Source: Diphasiastrum complanatum (Eukaryota; Streptophyta; Lycopodiopsida; Lycopodiales; Lycopodiaceae). Taken from it: a stretch of DNA of 64,000 nucleotides. The stretch is from NCBI GenBank assembly GCA_029204225.1, contig CM055096.1, positions 37,945,003 through 38,009,002 on the forward strand, written 5' to 3'. The notes under the pieces are model-generated. The model was not told where the DNA came from, did no database searches, and worked only from the letters and a program-made list of their open reading frames with translations. The translations under genes were made by a program, and so were the position numbers. Of the stretch, positions 46,499 to 60,700 are shown in pieces. The first letter of the stretch is position 1; each line of letters opens with the position of its first letter.

Positions 46499-46705
46499 CT
46501 ACAACTTTCCTGCCTGCATTCCAGGGATCTGAACTGTAGAGGCTATCTTTTTTCGTAGATTGTACCTATCTGCAATGATAGGACGAACATCATCAGCCCC
46601 GACTAACGTTTCCAGGAAAGGGAGGAGCAATAGTAGCGCATCATCTGTATGATCATCAAACCAGCTCTCAATAGGAATACCGTTGTCTACTTGGAATCCA
46701 AAGGC
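46499..46705 (-). CDS. Phosphatase last exon
   Basis: 69 codons including the stop. [18 protein letters not shown] closes the active-site region, then [18 protein letters not shown], the usual family C-terminus. It has an extra tail of about 20 residues ([17 protein letters not shown]). Confidence 0.93.
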   Translation of the reverse strand, partial: AFGFQVDNGIPIESWFDDHTDDALLLLLPFLETLVGADDVRPIIADRYNLRKKIASTVQIPGMQAGKL

Positions 46706-49700
46706 CTGCAAGAAGAAAGCAACTCGTGTTCAGCATCCCTTCCGAAGTGTTCTCAAACCAACGAATAGAAATTGTCAAATCTAACTCCTCTCCTCCCCTC
46801 TGAATGCATTATGCCAGAGAAAAAATTGGTGGGGCAAGTAGAAGAGTGAAATGTGTAGATAAGTATCCAGATTTCTACCTGTTCGGCCAACTATGGCAAA
46901 TGTTGAACTACTAAATAGCAGGAAAAACCACAAGCTAGGAGAGCATGATAAATGTTACCTGTGGAGAATTATCAACAATGACCACTTTTGATAGGTCACG
47001 TCCAAGAATTGTCAAGTCCTTGACATAATTTCCATCCACAAATACGCAAGAGTCCCGGAAAACCCGATGTCGTATGAGTTTCCGCTTTGGATCCAGAATG
47101 TTTAGAAGCTGTTCTGCATAGTTACCTTGGCTTGCAGTAAAGACAATGATTTCAAAGAGCTGTGCAACTCTTTCCATGAAAGTTTGGAGATGAGGTCTAC
47201 GCCTTACATAGACAGTATGTTTTTGGCAGTTGAAGTGTACCAGAAATGTGAAATCCACATGGTCGCAATGCTCCAGAGTAGAGTGCACCAGTGTTTCTAA
47301 CAGCATAATTCAAAGCCATAAGAAGCAGAGCAAAGCACCGTTGAGTTTCAATTCAGTTTGCAACATCAAGATTCAATACAGTTGAATTGATGTTTACAAA
47401 ATAAATCTAGCGGATTAAAAAATAATCTAATAGACATCAGTTTATGTTAGAAGAAAAACAAACATTTAATTTAAGAGAAACAAAATGTACTGCTACCAAT
47501 TGAAAATACAGAAACATATTTTATGATGATTTGAATTTTGTGTGATGTACACACTTTATTAAATGCTACAGTTTCTGACATAGTTGCGCTGCGGTTGTAG
47601 AAACGCAGTCAGAAACACATTTCTGGACCGTGTTTCTATTTTGGGGCAGCGTTTCTCAGAAACGTTGTTTTTTTTGGGGCAATATGGGTATCAAATTAAA
47701 GCATTAATTAAGTGCAATACATTTATGTAGGTTGCCGAATGTTTCGGGTACAACGTGATCTAGTTTAGGTGCATCAATCCCTGTTGGATTCTGTCAAGCA
47801 TAGTTGCCCGTTCCGGAACAGAACGCGATCTGGAATGCATTCCATTCCGGAACCTGACCAAAAATAAAAATAAAAATATGCATTTTTTTTTTAAAGAGGA
47901 AAAAAAGTAAAACTGTCTTCAGCCCATAAAAAATTCTGCGTAATGACTGCACGATGATATGCGCGATGACTGCACACGATGCCATCACCTGACATATGGT
48001 TTTCAGGATGACTTTGACAACCATTGAAACCATATATAGATCATGTGCAATTGAGATAAACTTTGTTGACTTTGACAACCATATATAGATATGCACGATT
48101 GAGATGAACATAAAGTAGACAACCATCCAGATATGCGCGATTGAGACGACCATCCCGTTCTGTGCTTTTCACTCCATTTGACTGCAGCTAATAAGTGTCT
48201 TTTTCATTCTCAGTGTGATGACTGCGGCTGATGAGTGTCTTTTTCATCATCGTCCCTCAAAAAGAATGCAGATGCGGCCGGCAGGTGCCTTAATACCTGT
48301 TTTTTTATATTTGTAAAAAAAACAAAAAAAACATTCCAACCCCGTATGTTCCGGAAGGTACTGTACGGAACGTGCAGTACGTTCCGGCCCAAAAGGGTCG
48401 GAACGGGTTTCTAAGCTGTCAAGGATAAAAATTCAGAATGGCTTGTCGTGTTACAGCAGAATATCACGGAATGTGTGCCTGTGTACCTTGAAGGCATACC
48501 TTGATGTGTGCCTGTGTACTCAAAAGCATACCTTGATTAAGCAGATTATCCCCACAATGGTCGTGACCATGGTTCCATAAATAACCTCCATTTCACTAAT
48601 GTTTGAATATCTGCTCGAGTGTCCAAAAAATGACGGTGGCAGACATTCACACTGACAGATGTAACTGGGTTGGATTCTCTCCTTCCTCTATACTTTTCCT
48701 TTTCTTTTCAGTGAAACCCTAAACCCTAGAATTGTGAATGTGCCCAAAATGCTCCCTATTCCTAGCCTTCCAGTGCAGTCATTTATTGTATTCTTACCTC
48801 CACATATCTACATTGAAATTTGCTTCAATAACAGATTGACTATGATTATTTTGAGTTTACTAAACAAATGGAAGAAGAAAAGGTTCTCATACATCTCTCA
48901 CTTAATGGACTACTAAGTGCTGATTTTGCACTTTTCATCATATCCTTACTAAAGCATAGCTTCAAAGTTGTTAACTCCGTAAGATCTATGAATTTCTAGC
49001 AGTATATAGCTCCTTGGAAAAAGTGCATATGGGAAATACAAATAGGATTTTGTGTGTACTAGTTGGGATAGTGATGAAAGATGAAACTATGAAGTTGCAA
49101 AAAGAATTATCGGCGATTCTGGATCCAGAAACCCAGAAACGTGTTTCTGGGCAACTATGAGAAACTAATAAATTATATGAGACAAATCTCAGGGTGAAAT
49201 TGCAAGTACCAAAGTCGTTTAATTGATCATTGTTGAGCATGAATATCGAGCTAGATGATCTTGATTTTATGTTTACAGCACTACTAGCAAGATAGCTGTT
49301 AGGCTCCTGACATAATAGATGAAGTTCAGATGGCAAATAGTTCAGAACTTCAAGTCATCCTTTCTGTGTAGCAGTTTGGTGTGAATTCCAAGACTCTCAA
49401 ACATGTTTGATATGAGAAAGGTATTATAGCAGTGAGTAGTTTACTTCAAATAAGTAGTTAACTATCTTAGAATTACAAGGTGTGCTATGCCAAAGCATAA
49501 AGTGTAATCGCCATATTTTGGCACTTGATACTGTGTGATTTTCTTGTTTCTCTTAGTACCGACTATTTAGGAATGCATACAGCAATCCTCGCACATAAGC
49601 AGACCGAAGCCAAGTATTAGAACCTTCATACAGACTAAATCAGCTCAAAAAGGGCATGATGTTTGAGAGTAGGATACTAATGTCATCCGCTAGAAGTCTC

Positions 49701-50348
49701 CAGTGGAATTGAAAAGGAGTTTCCAACGATATTCCCTAAGTGAGAGTAAGTGCCAGTAACAGGGTGAGATCATAGTGATTGACAAGTGACATTTGTTAGA
49801 TTTAAGTTGTATGTCAGTGAGTCAATAAAGATCTCGTTTGTCTAAGACCATCATAATAAGGTAAATAGGCTTGGTGCATATGTTCTTGGTAAAAAAGCCA
49901 AATGGATATGGTAACTTTCACTGGCAATTTTTGTTTATAGATTTGGTAAGCATTTTGCCTTCACAAGCACACCCTATCTATCTATATCTAGATAGTTACA
50001 TATGGTTTTGGGCAAATTATATTTTGTTTTTTTACTTTTCCTAAAAAGAATTTGCTTGTGTTAGAGAACTTGAGTTATGCAGCTGAAACTATTGGAAAAC
50101 CATTTAATCTGATGTCAGTTGAGTGACGTTTACAGCATACATAGTTCATTTCATGTAAACGAGATCTCATCTAACTGTCCAGAATTGGACCTGAAACTAC
50201 TGGAAACACGTTTAATCTGACTCCTCTACATTTTCTCTTTCTACCTGATTATTGCATGTGTGTAAAAGAAGTAAATAAATAAATAAATAGATCAAAACCT
50301 GCAAAGCACGATTCAGATCGTGAATCGCAATTCGTTGATGCAACTATG

Positions 50349-50407
<59 letters not shown>

Positions 50408-51441
50408 GTATACACCTTAGAAACCCGTTCCGACCCAAACCAGTTGGAACTGGCAACTATGGTGTATATATATATCATAGTTGCAGCCTTAGAAACCCGT
50501 TCTGACCCTTTTGGGCAAAACGTACTGTACGTTCCGGAACGTACCGGGTCAGCTTTTTTAACAAAAAAACCAGGTATCAAACTACTGGCCGTGGTCTTCC
50601 TTCTTCGCGATCTTCCTTCTTGATAATATATTGAGGGACGCTAGATATCAGAAACGCTGGAAAACATACAGTTCAAGCAGATTCCTTTGTCAAGGTAATC
50701 AAAATTTCTTTGTTAAAAATGACAGCTATTTGATGAGCGACCTCCACGGCCAGCAACTGGGGCAATCATCAGGACCAGCTCGATCTCTATAGTTTCCCTT
50801 GTACCACAATGGACCACCACCACCATATCGGTTACTGTCACGTCCTCCATCTCTGTTCGTCTCTGATATCTTCTGTGACTGCTTCTGACTGCTGCTCACG
50901 TTGATCCTAGAATAGGTATCTGCCACGTTATGTACATGAGCTAGAATCGCTGTCTGAGCCACGCTATATGTCTTGATTCCGTTCCTTAATCTTGAATTCT
51001 TTGTTAAAAATCACGTTCTATATATCCAAGCTAGAATCGCTGTCTGCGCCACGCTATATATCGTGATTCCGTTCCTTGATCTCCATTGCCTTGTTAAAAA
51101 CTATGTATTTTTCCAAAAGAAAATTTGGCCAAGTTCCGGAATGGACAACTAAGGTTGCAACGAATCACAAAAAAAAAAACAATTTGCTTCACCCCAATTT
51201 TTTTGGGACCTGAAATGTACTGGAATTGGACCTATAATATACTGAAATTGAACCTGAAACTACAAGAAATGCATATTATAGGTCCGATTCCAGTATATTT
51301 CAGTATATTATAGGTCCGATTCAGTATATTATAGTACACAGATAAACCGGAGACGCATTTACTCTTAATCCTCTGTGTTTTCTCTTTCTACTGATACCCA
51401 TATTGAATGTATTTACAAAAACATTGCGATTCGCGGAAAAA

Positions 51442-51498
<57 letters not shown>

Positions 51499-54491
51499 GA
51501 GATTATTGGTTGCAAGTCATAACCATAAAATAGAGTTCCTAGAGGCGGCTAATTTTCTGTATGCCAACCAGAAAATAACATAACTTGCATAAAAATATTT
51601 AAAGCACTCAGGATTGAGTCGGATCTTATGCAAATTCTAGGGTACTATCAAGTATAAAGAGAATATTCAATACATAGATGATCCTAGTAAGACTTCAAGT
51701 TTTCTACAAAGAAAGTGAGTCTGTATTGAAGTTTCTGAGCTACTACTTCCAAAAAAAATCTTTGTGCATCCAGACTTTCATGTATATGACCACTTTCTTC
51801 CTAGAATGACCATTCTGAGTCGAGCCCATACCAACTGGAGTCCTCTAGAAGATGATAAGTTGCAGGTTCCAGCACATGTGATTGATTGATTGGGACCCTT
51901 GCCGTCAGTGACAAGTTGCTGGCCGGCAAATAGCCGAGGTGACCAAGAGGGTCACAGGTCTTTGGCGGGGCATGGGGGTGGTACCCTATGAGTCACTCAG
52001 TATTCCAGGGTCACAGGGTTCAGGCATGCCAAGTGGAATTATCACTCACAGGTGGATGCCATGTGCCAGTTGACGGGAATAGCAGGTAGAAGGACTCAAA
52101 GAGGGGGTAAGGGGTGCCTATGGTTGGGAGGTTCATTCTACACACCGGCCTTCTAGGATTCACGAGCTTGGAGAGATTGGCTTGTGACAATTGGTATCAG
52201 AGCCTCGTTCTAGAGAGAGAAACGTCCGTTCTAGAGAGAGAGAGTGTGGAAATTGTCAGATTTTGCTTGTTTTTCAAGGATCTGGGGGGGAGAAAACGTG
52301 GGAGACAGATTTCGGAGGTGTTGGTGGATCTCCAGCGCTGCTGTTCCAGCCTATTCGGAGCCTACAAGATTCCGAATTAGTCGAGAATTTCTGAGTGTGG
52401 TTCATCGCCCTTCTGCGGCCTTGTTCAGCGTTGGTGGAAGAGGTAAAAAGTATCCAAAACGTGGGAAATTAGAGTGCTGTTCTTGGATCTCCAGCGCTGC
52501 TGTTCCAGCCTATTCGGAGCCTACAAGATTCCGAATTAGTCGAGAATTTCTGAGTGTGGTTCATCGCCCTTCTGCGGCCTTCTTCAGCGTTGGTGGAAGA
52601 GGTAAAAAGTATCCAAAACGTGGGAAATTAGAGCGCTGTTCTACTGATCTAGCGCCCATTTACAGCTGTTCCAGCGCTGATCTAAGGACATAAAAAGTAT
52701 CCAAAAACGTGGGAAAATTGGAGCGCTGATCTAGCGCCCTCCTACAGCCTATCTTCATCGCTGTAAAGTGAGAAATAATTGAACATACTTTGAGTAGACT
52801 TGGGTGGTTCGTTCCTACAGCTCCAGTGCATCTTTTCAGACCTGTTCCAGCGATTTTCAGCAGCGAATTGGGTGCATTTTTCTGGGTCAGAACAGCGGCT
52901 TGGAAGAAGTGTTATTGGGGGGTCTGACCAGCGCTCTTTTTCTTCCATAATCCACGGTTTGGTGACAGCAGAATCAGCGAGCTCAGAAGTCCATAGATCA
53001 TCTGATTTTCAAGCATTTAATGCTTTCCACATCGACTTGTTTCAAAAGAGTTTTGATGATCTCTCTGTCAGAACAGATCAGCGCCCTTCTAATCTGATTT
53101 TCAGCGCATTTTTTCTAGCTTTCTGTGGATTGGTTGATTGTAGTCTTTTGCTACACCGAAGGACATCTTTTCGGTTTAAAACCAGCACTGTCCGAAGAAG
53201 ATTTGGAGCCGCGACCATCTGCTGCTGCCAAACGCATTTCTGAAGGCAGAATCGGCACTCTCATTATTCCTTCCCGTTGCTTGGATTTCAGGGAGAGCTC
53301 ATCCTTTTTCTTTTCTTTTCTTTATTGTCTTGCAGTTGAAAGAATTTTGGTCAGATTTGCCTTTTCTCGTTGCTTTACTATAAGTGCAATTTCTAGTTTG
53401 ATTTGTGCCGTCTTGGTCTTGTTCATAATGGAAGATGATAGAGTAGATATTCCGCTTAGCCCTCCCGTTGCTCTCCCATCACCACCACCCAGCCCTGTGC
53501 TTAGCCTTGACCGTAATCCGCCTACAGTGGCTGCTCGTTCGCCTGCTGGTACTTCGCCTTCTGTGCAAGCTCGCATGGATAGTGTGGAAAAGACCGTCGC
53601 AGAGATGCGAGCGATGATGGTAGCTGGTGGTTATGCGTCTTCCTCGCAGTACGCTCCGCCTTATCCGTCTTCTGCTTTTTGTCCTGTATTACCTCCACCC
53701 TACCCAGAAGACAAAGATATTAAGCCTACCCGTTTCGCAGGAAACACTCCCCAACGCAATACTGATATCGTAGATCAGTGGTTGGAGGAATATTTTGATT
53801 TGAAGCAGTCCCCAACTGATGAGGGTTGGCGGGTCCGCAAAGGTGCTTACCATTTCACTGATTTTGCTGACAAGTGATGGCGCAAGTTGTTGAAGTGAAA
53901 AAAGGCTCCATCCACCTGGATTGAGTTTAAGCGAGCTTTTAGAGCTCAGTTAATTCCTCCACATGAGCATGTGCGTGCGACGGATGCTTGGCTTTTGCAT
54001 CGTCAGAGGCAGTACATGGTGCAGGAATATGTCGATAAGTATCGTAGACGCTTATCAAGATTCCATAAGAGATTCTCGAGTGGCTAGTAGTCCACAAGAT
54101 CATATTTGGCCTTCGTGAAGAGTTGAGACCTTCAGTGCTTAATGAAGGGTGGAAAACCTTAGAAGAGGTTGTTGCTACAGCTCTCAACTTTGAAGGTAAT
54201 GTGCGCACCAAGGCTGAATCTGGAGTGCCAAGCTGGCCTCAGAAGAAGGATTCACGAAAGTCTGGCCAAGCTGGTCAGAAAGGCTTTTCATAGAAGGATC
54301 CTATCCAGATGCAGCAGACTTTGAAGCGCAAGGCGGGATCTCCTATGGCTCCTCGTGCTTACGACCAAGGTTGCATCGAGCCGCGGTTCGAACCGCCTTT
54401 CACGGTTCGAACCATCGAATCGTTCGGACCCGGTTCGAACCGTCTGAGGCCCTAAAACCCGATTTCCGAACGTTCTGTTCGTTTGTTCGCG

Positions 54492-54530
<39 letters not shown>

Positions 54531-54573
54531 GGGTGTGTGTGTGCATTTGCCATTGAGATTGTGTGTGTGTGTG

Positions 54574-54646
<73 letters not shown>

Positions 54647-54678
54647 AATGGTGTGATATTGTGTGTGTGAGTCTTGAG

Positions 54679-54718
<40 letters not shown>

Positions 54719-57700
54719 TGATTGTGTGATATTGTGTGTGTGTGTGTGTGTCTTGACTCTTTTGCAAGAGGTATTGATTTTAAAGAGGCATGTGCCTTCC
54801 CTTTGTAGTAGGACATTTCTTTGTTGTCCTGCAAAGTCTCCAATAGCTGACAAGGAACTGTTATGGGCTGTTCAACACTTTGCCGCCCAAAGTGTTCCCG
54901 ACATGGACCAACATAGAAGATTCTTCAAGTAATGAAAAATTCTCTCCAAACAAATGCCCACTCTTAACAATTTGAACAAAAGTACTAATTGACACATGTT
55001 GACTCCCTCCTTGATTAGTACAATACGGTTCCAAAGAGTGCTTGAATTTTTCGGCCTTTGCTAAAACAGCAAATTGAAAAGGCTTCGTATGAAACTTTTC
55101 ACAAATGCATCCATCATATGCATCAACTTGCAAAGACTTGAAAAAAGAAAAGAAGATTGCCTCAACATCTGCTCAATGTATCGTTGTTGAGAGATGAAGA
55201 TTCTAGCCCCATGTGAAAGATCAACAAGAACCCAAGTGTGGTTCTTCACGAGTGAGTTGTACTCCTTTTGCATCACATCCTCCCAACATTTTACTCCTCT
55301 AGCCTGCTCATAAAAAACAGGTTCTACTGCACCATCCTCAATAGAAATAAGAGCAAAATCAAAAAAATCAACAAATTCTACTGATTTAGTAGAGGCACGA
55401 GTCTTTCCTTCATAGAAATGATCCGCTTTGCTGTCCTGCAAAGTCTGCAATCACCATTTAGGGACCGTTTTGGGCTGTCCAACAGCCTTACCTTTGTCAA
55501 CACTTTGTTGTCCAAAGATTTCCGAACTTGGACCTTGTTGTCCAATATTTTCCGAACTTGGACCTTGTTGTGCAATGCCTTCAACAGGCTGCTCTTCATC
55601 ATAAATAGGTTCTTCTTAATGAACTATGGGTTGCAAAATTGAAGAAGTACTATCCATATTGAACAACCTATAGCCCTTGCTTTCACTACTATAGCCAACA
55701 AATATGCATTTAACTCCTTTATCATCAAGCTTGGTTCTTAGCTTATCGGGAATGAAAGCATAAACCGTGCAACCAAAAATGCGTAAGTGAAAAACAGTAG
55801 GCTTCTTACCATACCAAACTTCATAAGGAGTTAATACCTTCAAGGCTTTAGTAGGACACCAATTACTAATGTAAGCCGTCGTTAATCCCAAAACTTGCGA
55901 GGTAGGCCCTTTGCCTTGAGCATGCATCGAGCCATCTCCATGATAGTGCGATTCTTTCTTTCGGCAACACCATTTTGTTGAGGTGTGTAAGGGGTTGTCA
56001 TTTGATGATGGATACCTTTGCTTTGAAGATAAGTACCGAACATATTCTTTATATATTCCCCTCCTCGGTCGGTACGTAAGATCTTCAAAAAGTGCCCAAA
56101 CTGATTTCTATCATTGCTAGAAAATCCTTAAAGCGTTGAAAAACTTCAAACTTTGCCTTCATAGGATAAATCCATGTAAATCTGGAAAGGTCATCAATAA
56201 AAGTAACAAAGTATTTATACCTTCCAATGGATTCGGTCCTCATTGGACCACATACATCACTATGAACCAAATCAAATTTGCCATCAACTCCAATAGTTCC
56301 ATCAATTGGAAAGCTTGCCTTTGAAATTTTCCAAGTATGCATCCTTTGCATACATGTCCTTCGGGATGCTCAATATTAGGAATGTCTTCAACCATATTGA
56401 ATCTCTTCAACATCTTCAAGCTAGCAAAGTTGAGATGTCCAAACCTAGCATGCCATAATTCAGCCAACTCCAAAGAATGTGAACTTGATGCAACAAGACA
56501 AAAAGATGATGAAGCTCTTAGGGTATCCATAAGGAACAATCCACCATGTAATGTTCCCGAAGCAATGATCATAAGAGATCTCTTTGGGTCTTTGATAAGA
56601 CATTTGTCTTCTTTGAATTCCACAACCAATCCTCGGTTCATAATTGTAGAGACTGAAATGAGATTCTTTTTTATTTTTGGAACATAAAGTATATTACGAA
56701 TGTACTTCTCCTCACCATTGGGTAAGATAATGGGGATCACTCCAATACCTTTGATAGGATAAGAGGTGTTATCAACACCTTGAACTTTGCTTCCATCATG
56801 CACTTTTACAAGCTTTGTGAAGACTTCTTTATGATAAGTCATATGGCGTGTGGCACCGCTATCAATCACCCAATCAATAGATGAACTTACAAAAGTGTCT
56901 CATACAAATGGGATGCACACATATGTATAGTCCAAGATGAATATCTAACTTCATGACTATTGGTTGTCCAACTACTTGACTATTCGCTATCCAACTATTT
57001 GACTATTGACTATCCAACTTTCTATAAGTTACATAGAAAGAATAAGGTACCTCCAATATGTCAAGTTGGGGTACTTAATGTCACAATTAGGCCTAGTGGA
57101 CCCATGAGTCCCTACCAAGTTAATTTCATATTAACTTAGCTAACTCTAAGTTTAGTAGGCCTAATATAATAAATGACCATGGTTACACAACTCTCGACCT
57201 TTTGGGTCAAAGTAACCTAAGGTAATGTAAGCAATTCCATTTACATTCCAACAATTATCTCCTAGGTATTGTGGACCATGGTTGATTATTAAGAAGGTGA
57301 GCCAAGTGGCTTATAAGATACAGCTACTTGTGGGATGCAAGGTGCATCCAGTGTTTCATGTTAGCAAACTGAAGAAATGTTTGCACGATGGCGATAGCCT
57401 GATGGAAGGTCTAGTGTCTCTAGAGGAGAAAGACACCACAGGCTATGGCCCAGAAAGAATCCTAGATCGAAGGGAGCGACGATTGCGGAATCGTCTCCTT
57501 CAAGAGTATCTAGTAACCTGGAAAGCGCATCCGTTGTCAGATGCTACCTGGGAGACACGACAGGCGTTGCAAAAGTCTTACTCGGAGTTTGTCACCGAGG
57601 ACCGATGACTTGCCAGAGGAGGGAAGGATTGCTAGAGTCCAGTTACGACTCTATCATGATCTCGGCACAGCCGGTTACCAGAGGGCCTGAGGCCTAGTAT

Positions 57701-60700
57701 TGGCAAGGGTCGGTGACCGACGAGGACATCTGTCCCAAGTTGGGACCGGTGCGTCACGAGCAGTGATCCGGTGTGGCCGCCTGACAAGCTGTCAGAGATG
57801 CGGTGTGTCTTGACCGTCAGGACCCTAGCCGTCAGTGACGAGTTGCTAGCCGGCAAGTAGTCGGGGTGACCAAGAGGGTCACAGGTCTTTGGCGGGGCAC
57901 GGGGGTGGTACCCTATGAGTCACTCAGTATTCTAGGGTCACAGGGTTCAGGCATGCCAAGTGGACTGATCACCCACAGGTGGATGCCATGTGCCAGTTGA
58001 TGGGAATAGCAGGTAGAAGGACTCAAGGAGGGGGTGCCTATGGTTGGGAGGTTCATTCTACAAACCGGCCTTCTAGGATTCACGAGCTTGGAGAGATTGG
58101 CTTGTGACAACCTACGTTCAATCCACCTTCACCTTCCATTCCGGTTGAATTCCATATTTCTCCTTCAGACCCTCTTCTCGCTAATAGTGAATCCATTATA
58201 GCCGACCCTTTGACCCCGAATACCCCAGAAGAGGAGTCACCTGTGCCTCCATCCTTTATGATCTCCGTCATTCGTGCAGATCAGTTACGTTCATATGAAT
58301 ATCTCAACGACCATCGAAACACACTTTTTTCTCTTGAAGCTACGATCCAAGTTGTTCAATCTTATCTTCAGAATCTAGATTCGTTTATCGATGATCTCAA
58401 GAAAGAAGTTCCAGCTATCAAACTTGAAGCTTCCTCTCATTCGACTACTTCAGCTAAGATCCAACAACTTGAAAGTCAAGTGGAACAGCATCATACCGTT
58501 GTCCGATCCTAGGCAAATGTGCTTAGAGGTGCTAATACTGTTGTTCTACCACCTCCATCTTCATTTAGCTCGGCTACGTTCACCGAGAGCCGTTTGCGAG
58601 AGCAGAAGGCTCTTAATGTCCGAGTCAGAGGTATTACAAACTCCCATGATGATGTTGGTGATGCTAAAAAGTTTCTTGAAGAGAGTCTTCAACACCACCA
58701 CAAGGATATGGATACTGCATGGCGACCTAAGAAAGACCCAGGCACTCTTGTCATACGCTTTGCATCTGCAACTGGTCGTCATGAAGTGCTCGGGAAGAGA
58801 TCTACACTGCGGGGCACTACAATATACCTGGATGAAGACCTTACTTACATACAAGTTCAAGAACGAAAAAAGGCAAAACAAGAGGCTATAACGAATGGAT
58901 GGTATCATTCGCTTTGTAGATATTAAACCTGTTGCTACTAATGAGATATTTGAGATTGTTCAGAGTTAGTATGAGAGTTAGAGCACTGAAGAGATGCCAG
59001 TTGAATCTGTAAATGGTCTTCGTACCATATAATCCTGGACACTATCCTCTTCTTAGTTAGTTTGTTTTTCAGTTCTGTTGTTTGACGACACTGCTTCGTC
59101 TTGGTTCCACTTTACCTGATGTACTTGTTCGTCTTATACGCCTTTTGGCATGGAAAAGACGTTAATAAAGCTTCTTCTTCTTCTTCTTCTTCTTCTTCTT
59201 CTTCTTCTTCTTCTCTCTCTCTCTCTCTCTCTCTCCCTTCCTTTTCACTATCCATTTCACCATAAACTTAACTTGCTCATTCCTCCAACTCGGCCCACTA
59301 CTACCAAAAATCCAGCAACTCATTTATTTTAAAACAAAGCTCTTTTTCCCCCATACTCGACCTTCCATAGATCAAGAACTCTCCATAATGATCTTATGAT
59401 CCTGATCCATGATTTCCACTACCAAACACCCCAAGAACTGGATGCATGCATGCATTAAGTCCTTCTAAACTTTTGCAAGTGTGCATTACTTTGAGGATTG
59501 CCGTTGCATGCAACTATACTTTGCTTATTTCCAGTTGCATGTCAAGTTTCTAGAATTCTTCATCTTTGCATTTTGAACGAATTAAAGAATTAAAGTCTTA
59601 TGAGGAAAACCCTATGCTTTTGATAAGCTAGATTTGGAAACAAGCCCATTGAAAGGAACCAAGTTTATGTTCCTCTTTTATGACCTTTTGGGAATCCAAT
59701 GTATATGTAATTGGCAAAGGCCAATTGGTTTTGCATAATAAAAAGATATCCTTCAGAGGGGGGGGGGGGGGTCCCCATCTTGACCCTCAATGCTTTTGCT
59801 GCATGTGAATATTTATTGTGCATGAATTTTTGTGATTCATTGTTCATAAGTTTTATTTCCAAGTCTAAATTGATTTCATTCAAGATGATTCAAGACGTGT
59901 TCTTTATAAAAGTAAAGTCAATAAGTTTATGGGTCTAAAGATTGTAAGAAACCTTTCCTTGGGGTTCACATTGTTGGTCAATTAGGAGTTATTAACGTAT
60001 ATTATAGGATTCTGATCATAACTAGAGGTATTATTTGGGGATTCTTATTTATTTTGTTGAATTGTGTTGATAAGAAATTTGTCAACACTATATGAGTTAC
60101 CTTGTTCCAATTGACACCAAGCCATAAACTTTTGTTACCTAGTCTAGATATTTATATTATTGTTCTGTGTTTGGCATGCCTTTCATGAGATAAACACTTA
60201 TAGTTCCACATTAGTACAGACTACTACAGAATATGCCTGAATCCCACTGCCAATATATATATGTCTCTGAGCTAGCTTTGTTAATCATCAACATATTTAA
60301 GAGCATCTGTGCTTTGGAAATACCCAAAGTGCTTACTCTTGTGACCTATCAACAAGCTGCCGCAAGTTTCCGAAGTCACTCTAATCATCATGTCAGTCTC
60401 CTGCTTGTTGCTGTTCTTGAGTATAGAAACTGTCCTTCCCCGCAAGTGACGACCTTTTCCCTTGCATTCTTGTGGCTCTTATCCAAGCATCATCGCCTCT
60501 CATCCAGAACTCAGCTGTTTGTGCAGTGACAGGGATAAACTAATGACAAGTATAGATGGAAGCTTCCAACAGGCTCCCTATGCTCCCGGGTCATGCATTC
60601 ATATTAGTGTAGTAGTTACTTCTATAACTAGCACTCACAACCTATTATGCTATTATGCTACAAAAGCATTTTACTCCTCTTTTTTATTATACGAACCATG

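Larger units (their letters stand above)
54783..57252 (-). mobile_element. Copia-5: deleted Ty1-copia element in the chromovirus
   Basis: The minus strand starts with a 5' LTR edge TGTTGGAATG at 57252. The LTR passes into protease near 56900 without gag or PBS. Protease, integrase and the start of RT follow. RT jumps from HTWVLVDL to [16 protein letters not shown], losing the palm. A 3' LTR is not evident. Intact retropepsin DSGA distinguishes it from copia-1 and copia-2. Confidence 0.85.
51894..58109 (+). mobile_element. Ty3-gypsy chromovirus, inside the phosphatase intron
   Basis: A 5' LTR (truncated), PBS, long leader, gag, then (after a copia-5 insertion and deletions) integrase tail with chromodomain, PPT and full 3' LTR. 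Protease, RT and most of integrase are missing. Orientation is opposite to the host gene. Confidence 0.88.

Noticed and set aside
54288-54853. HTHTHT, VCVCVC and SLSLSL frames
   Set aside because: Microsatellite translations without flanking protein signature.
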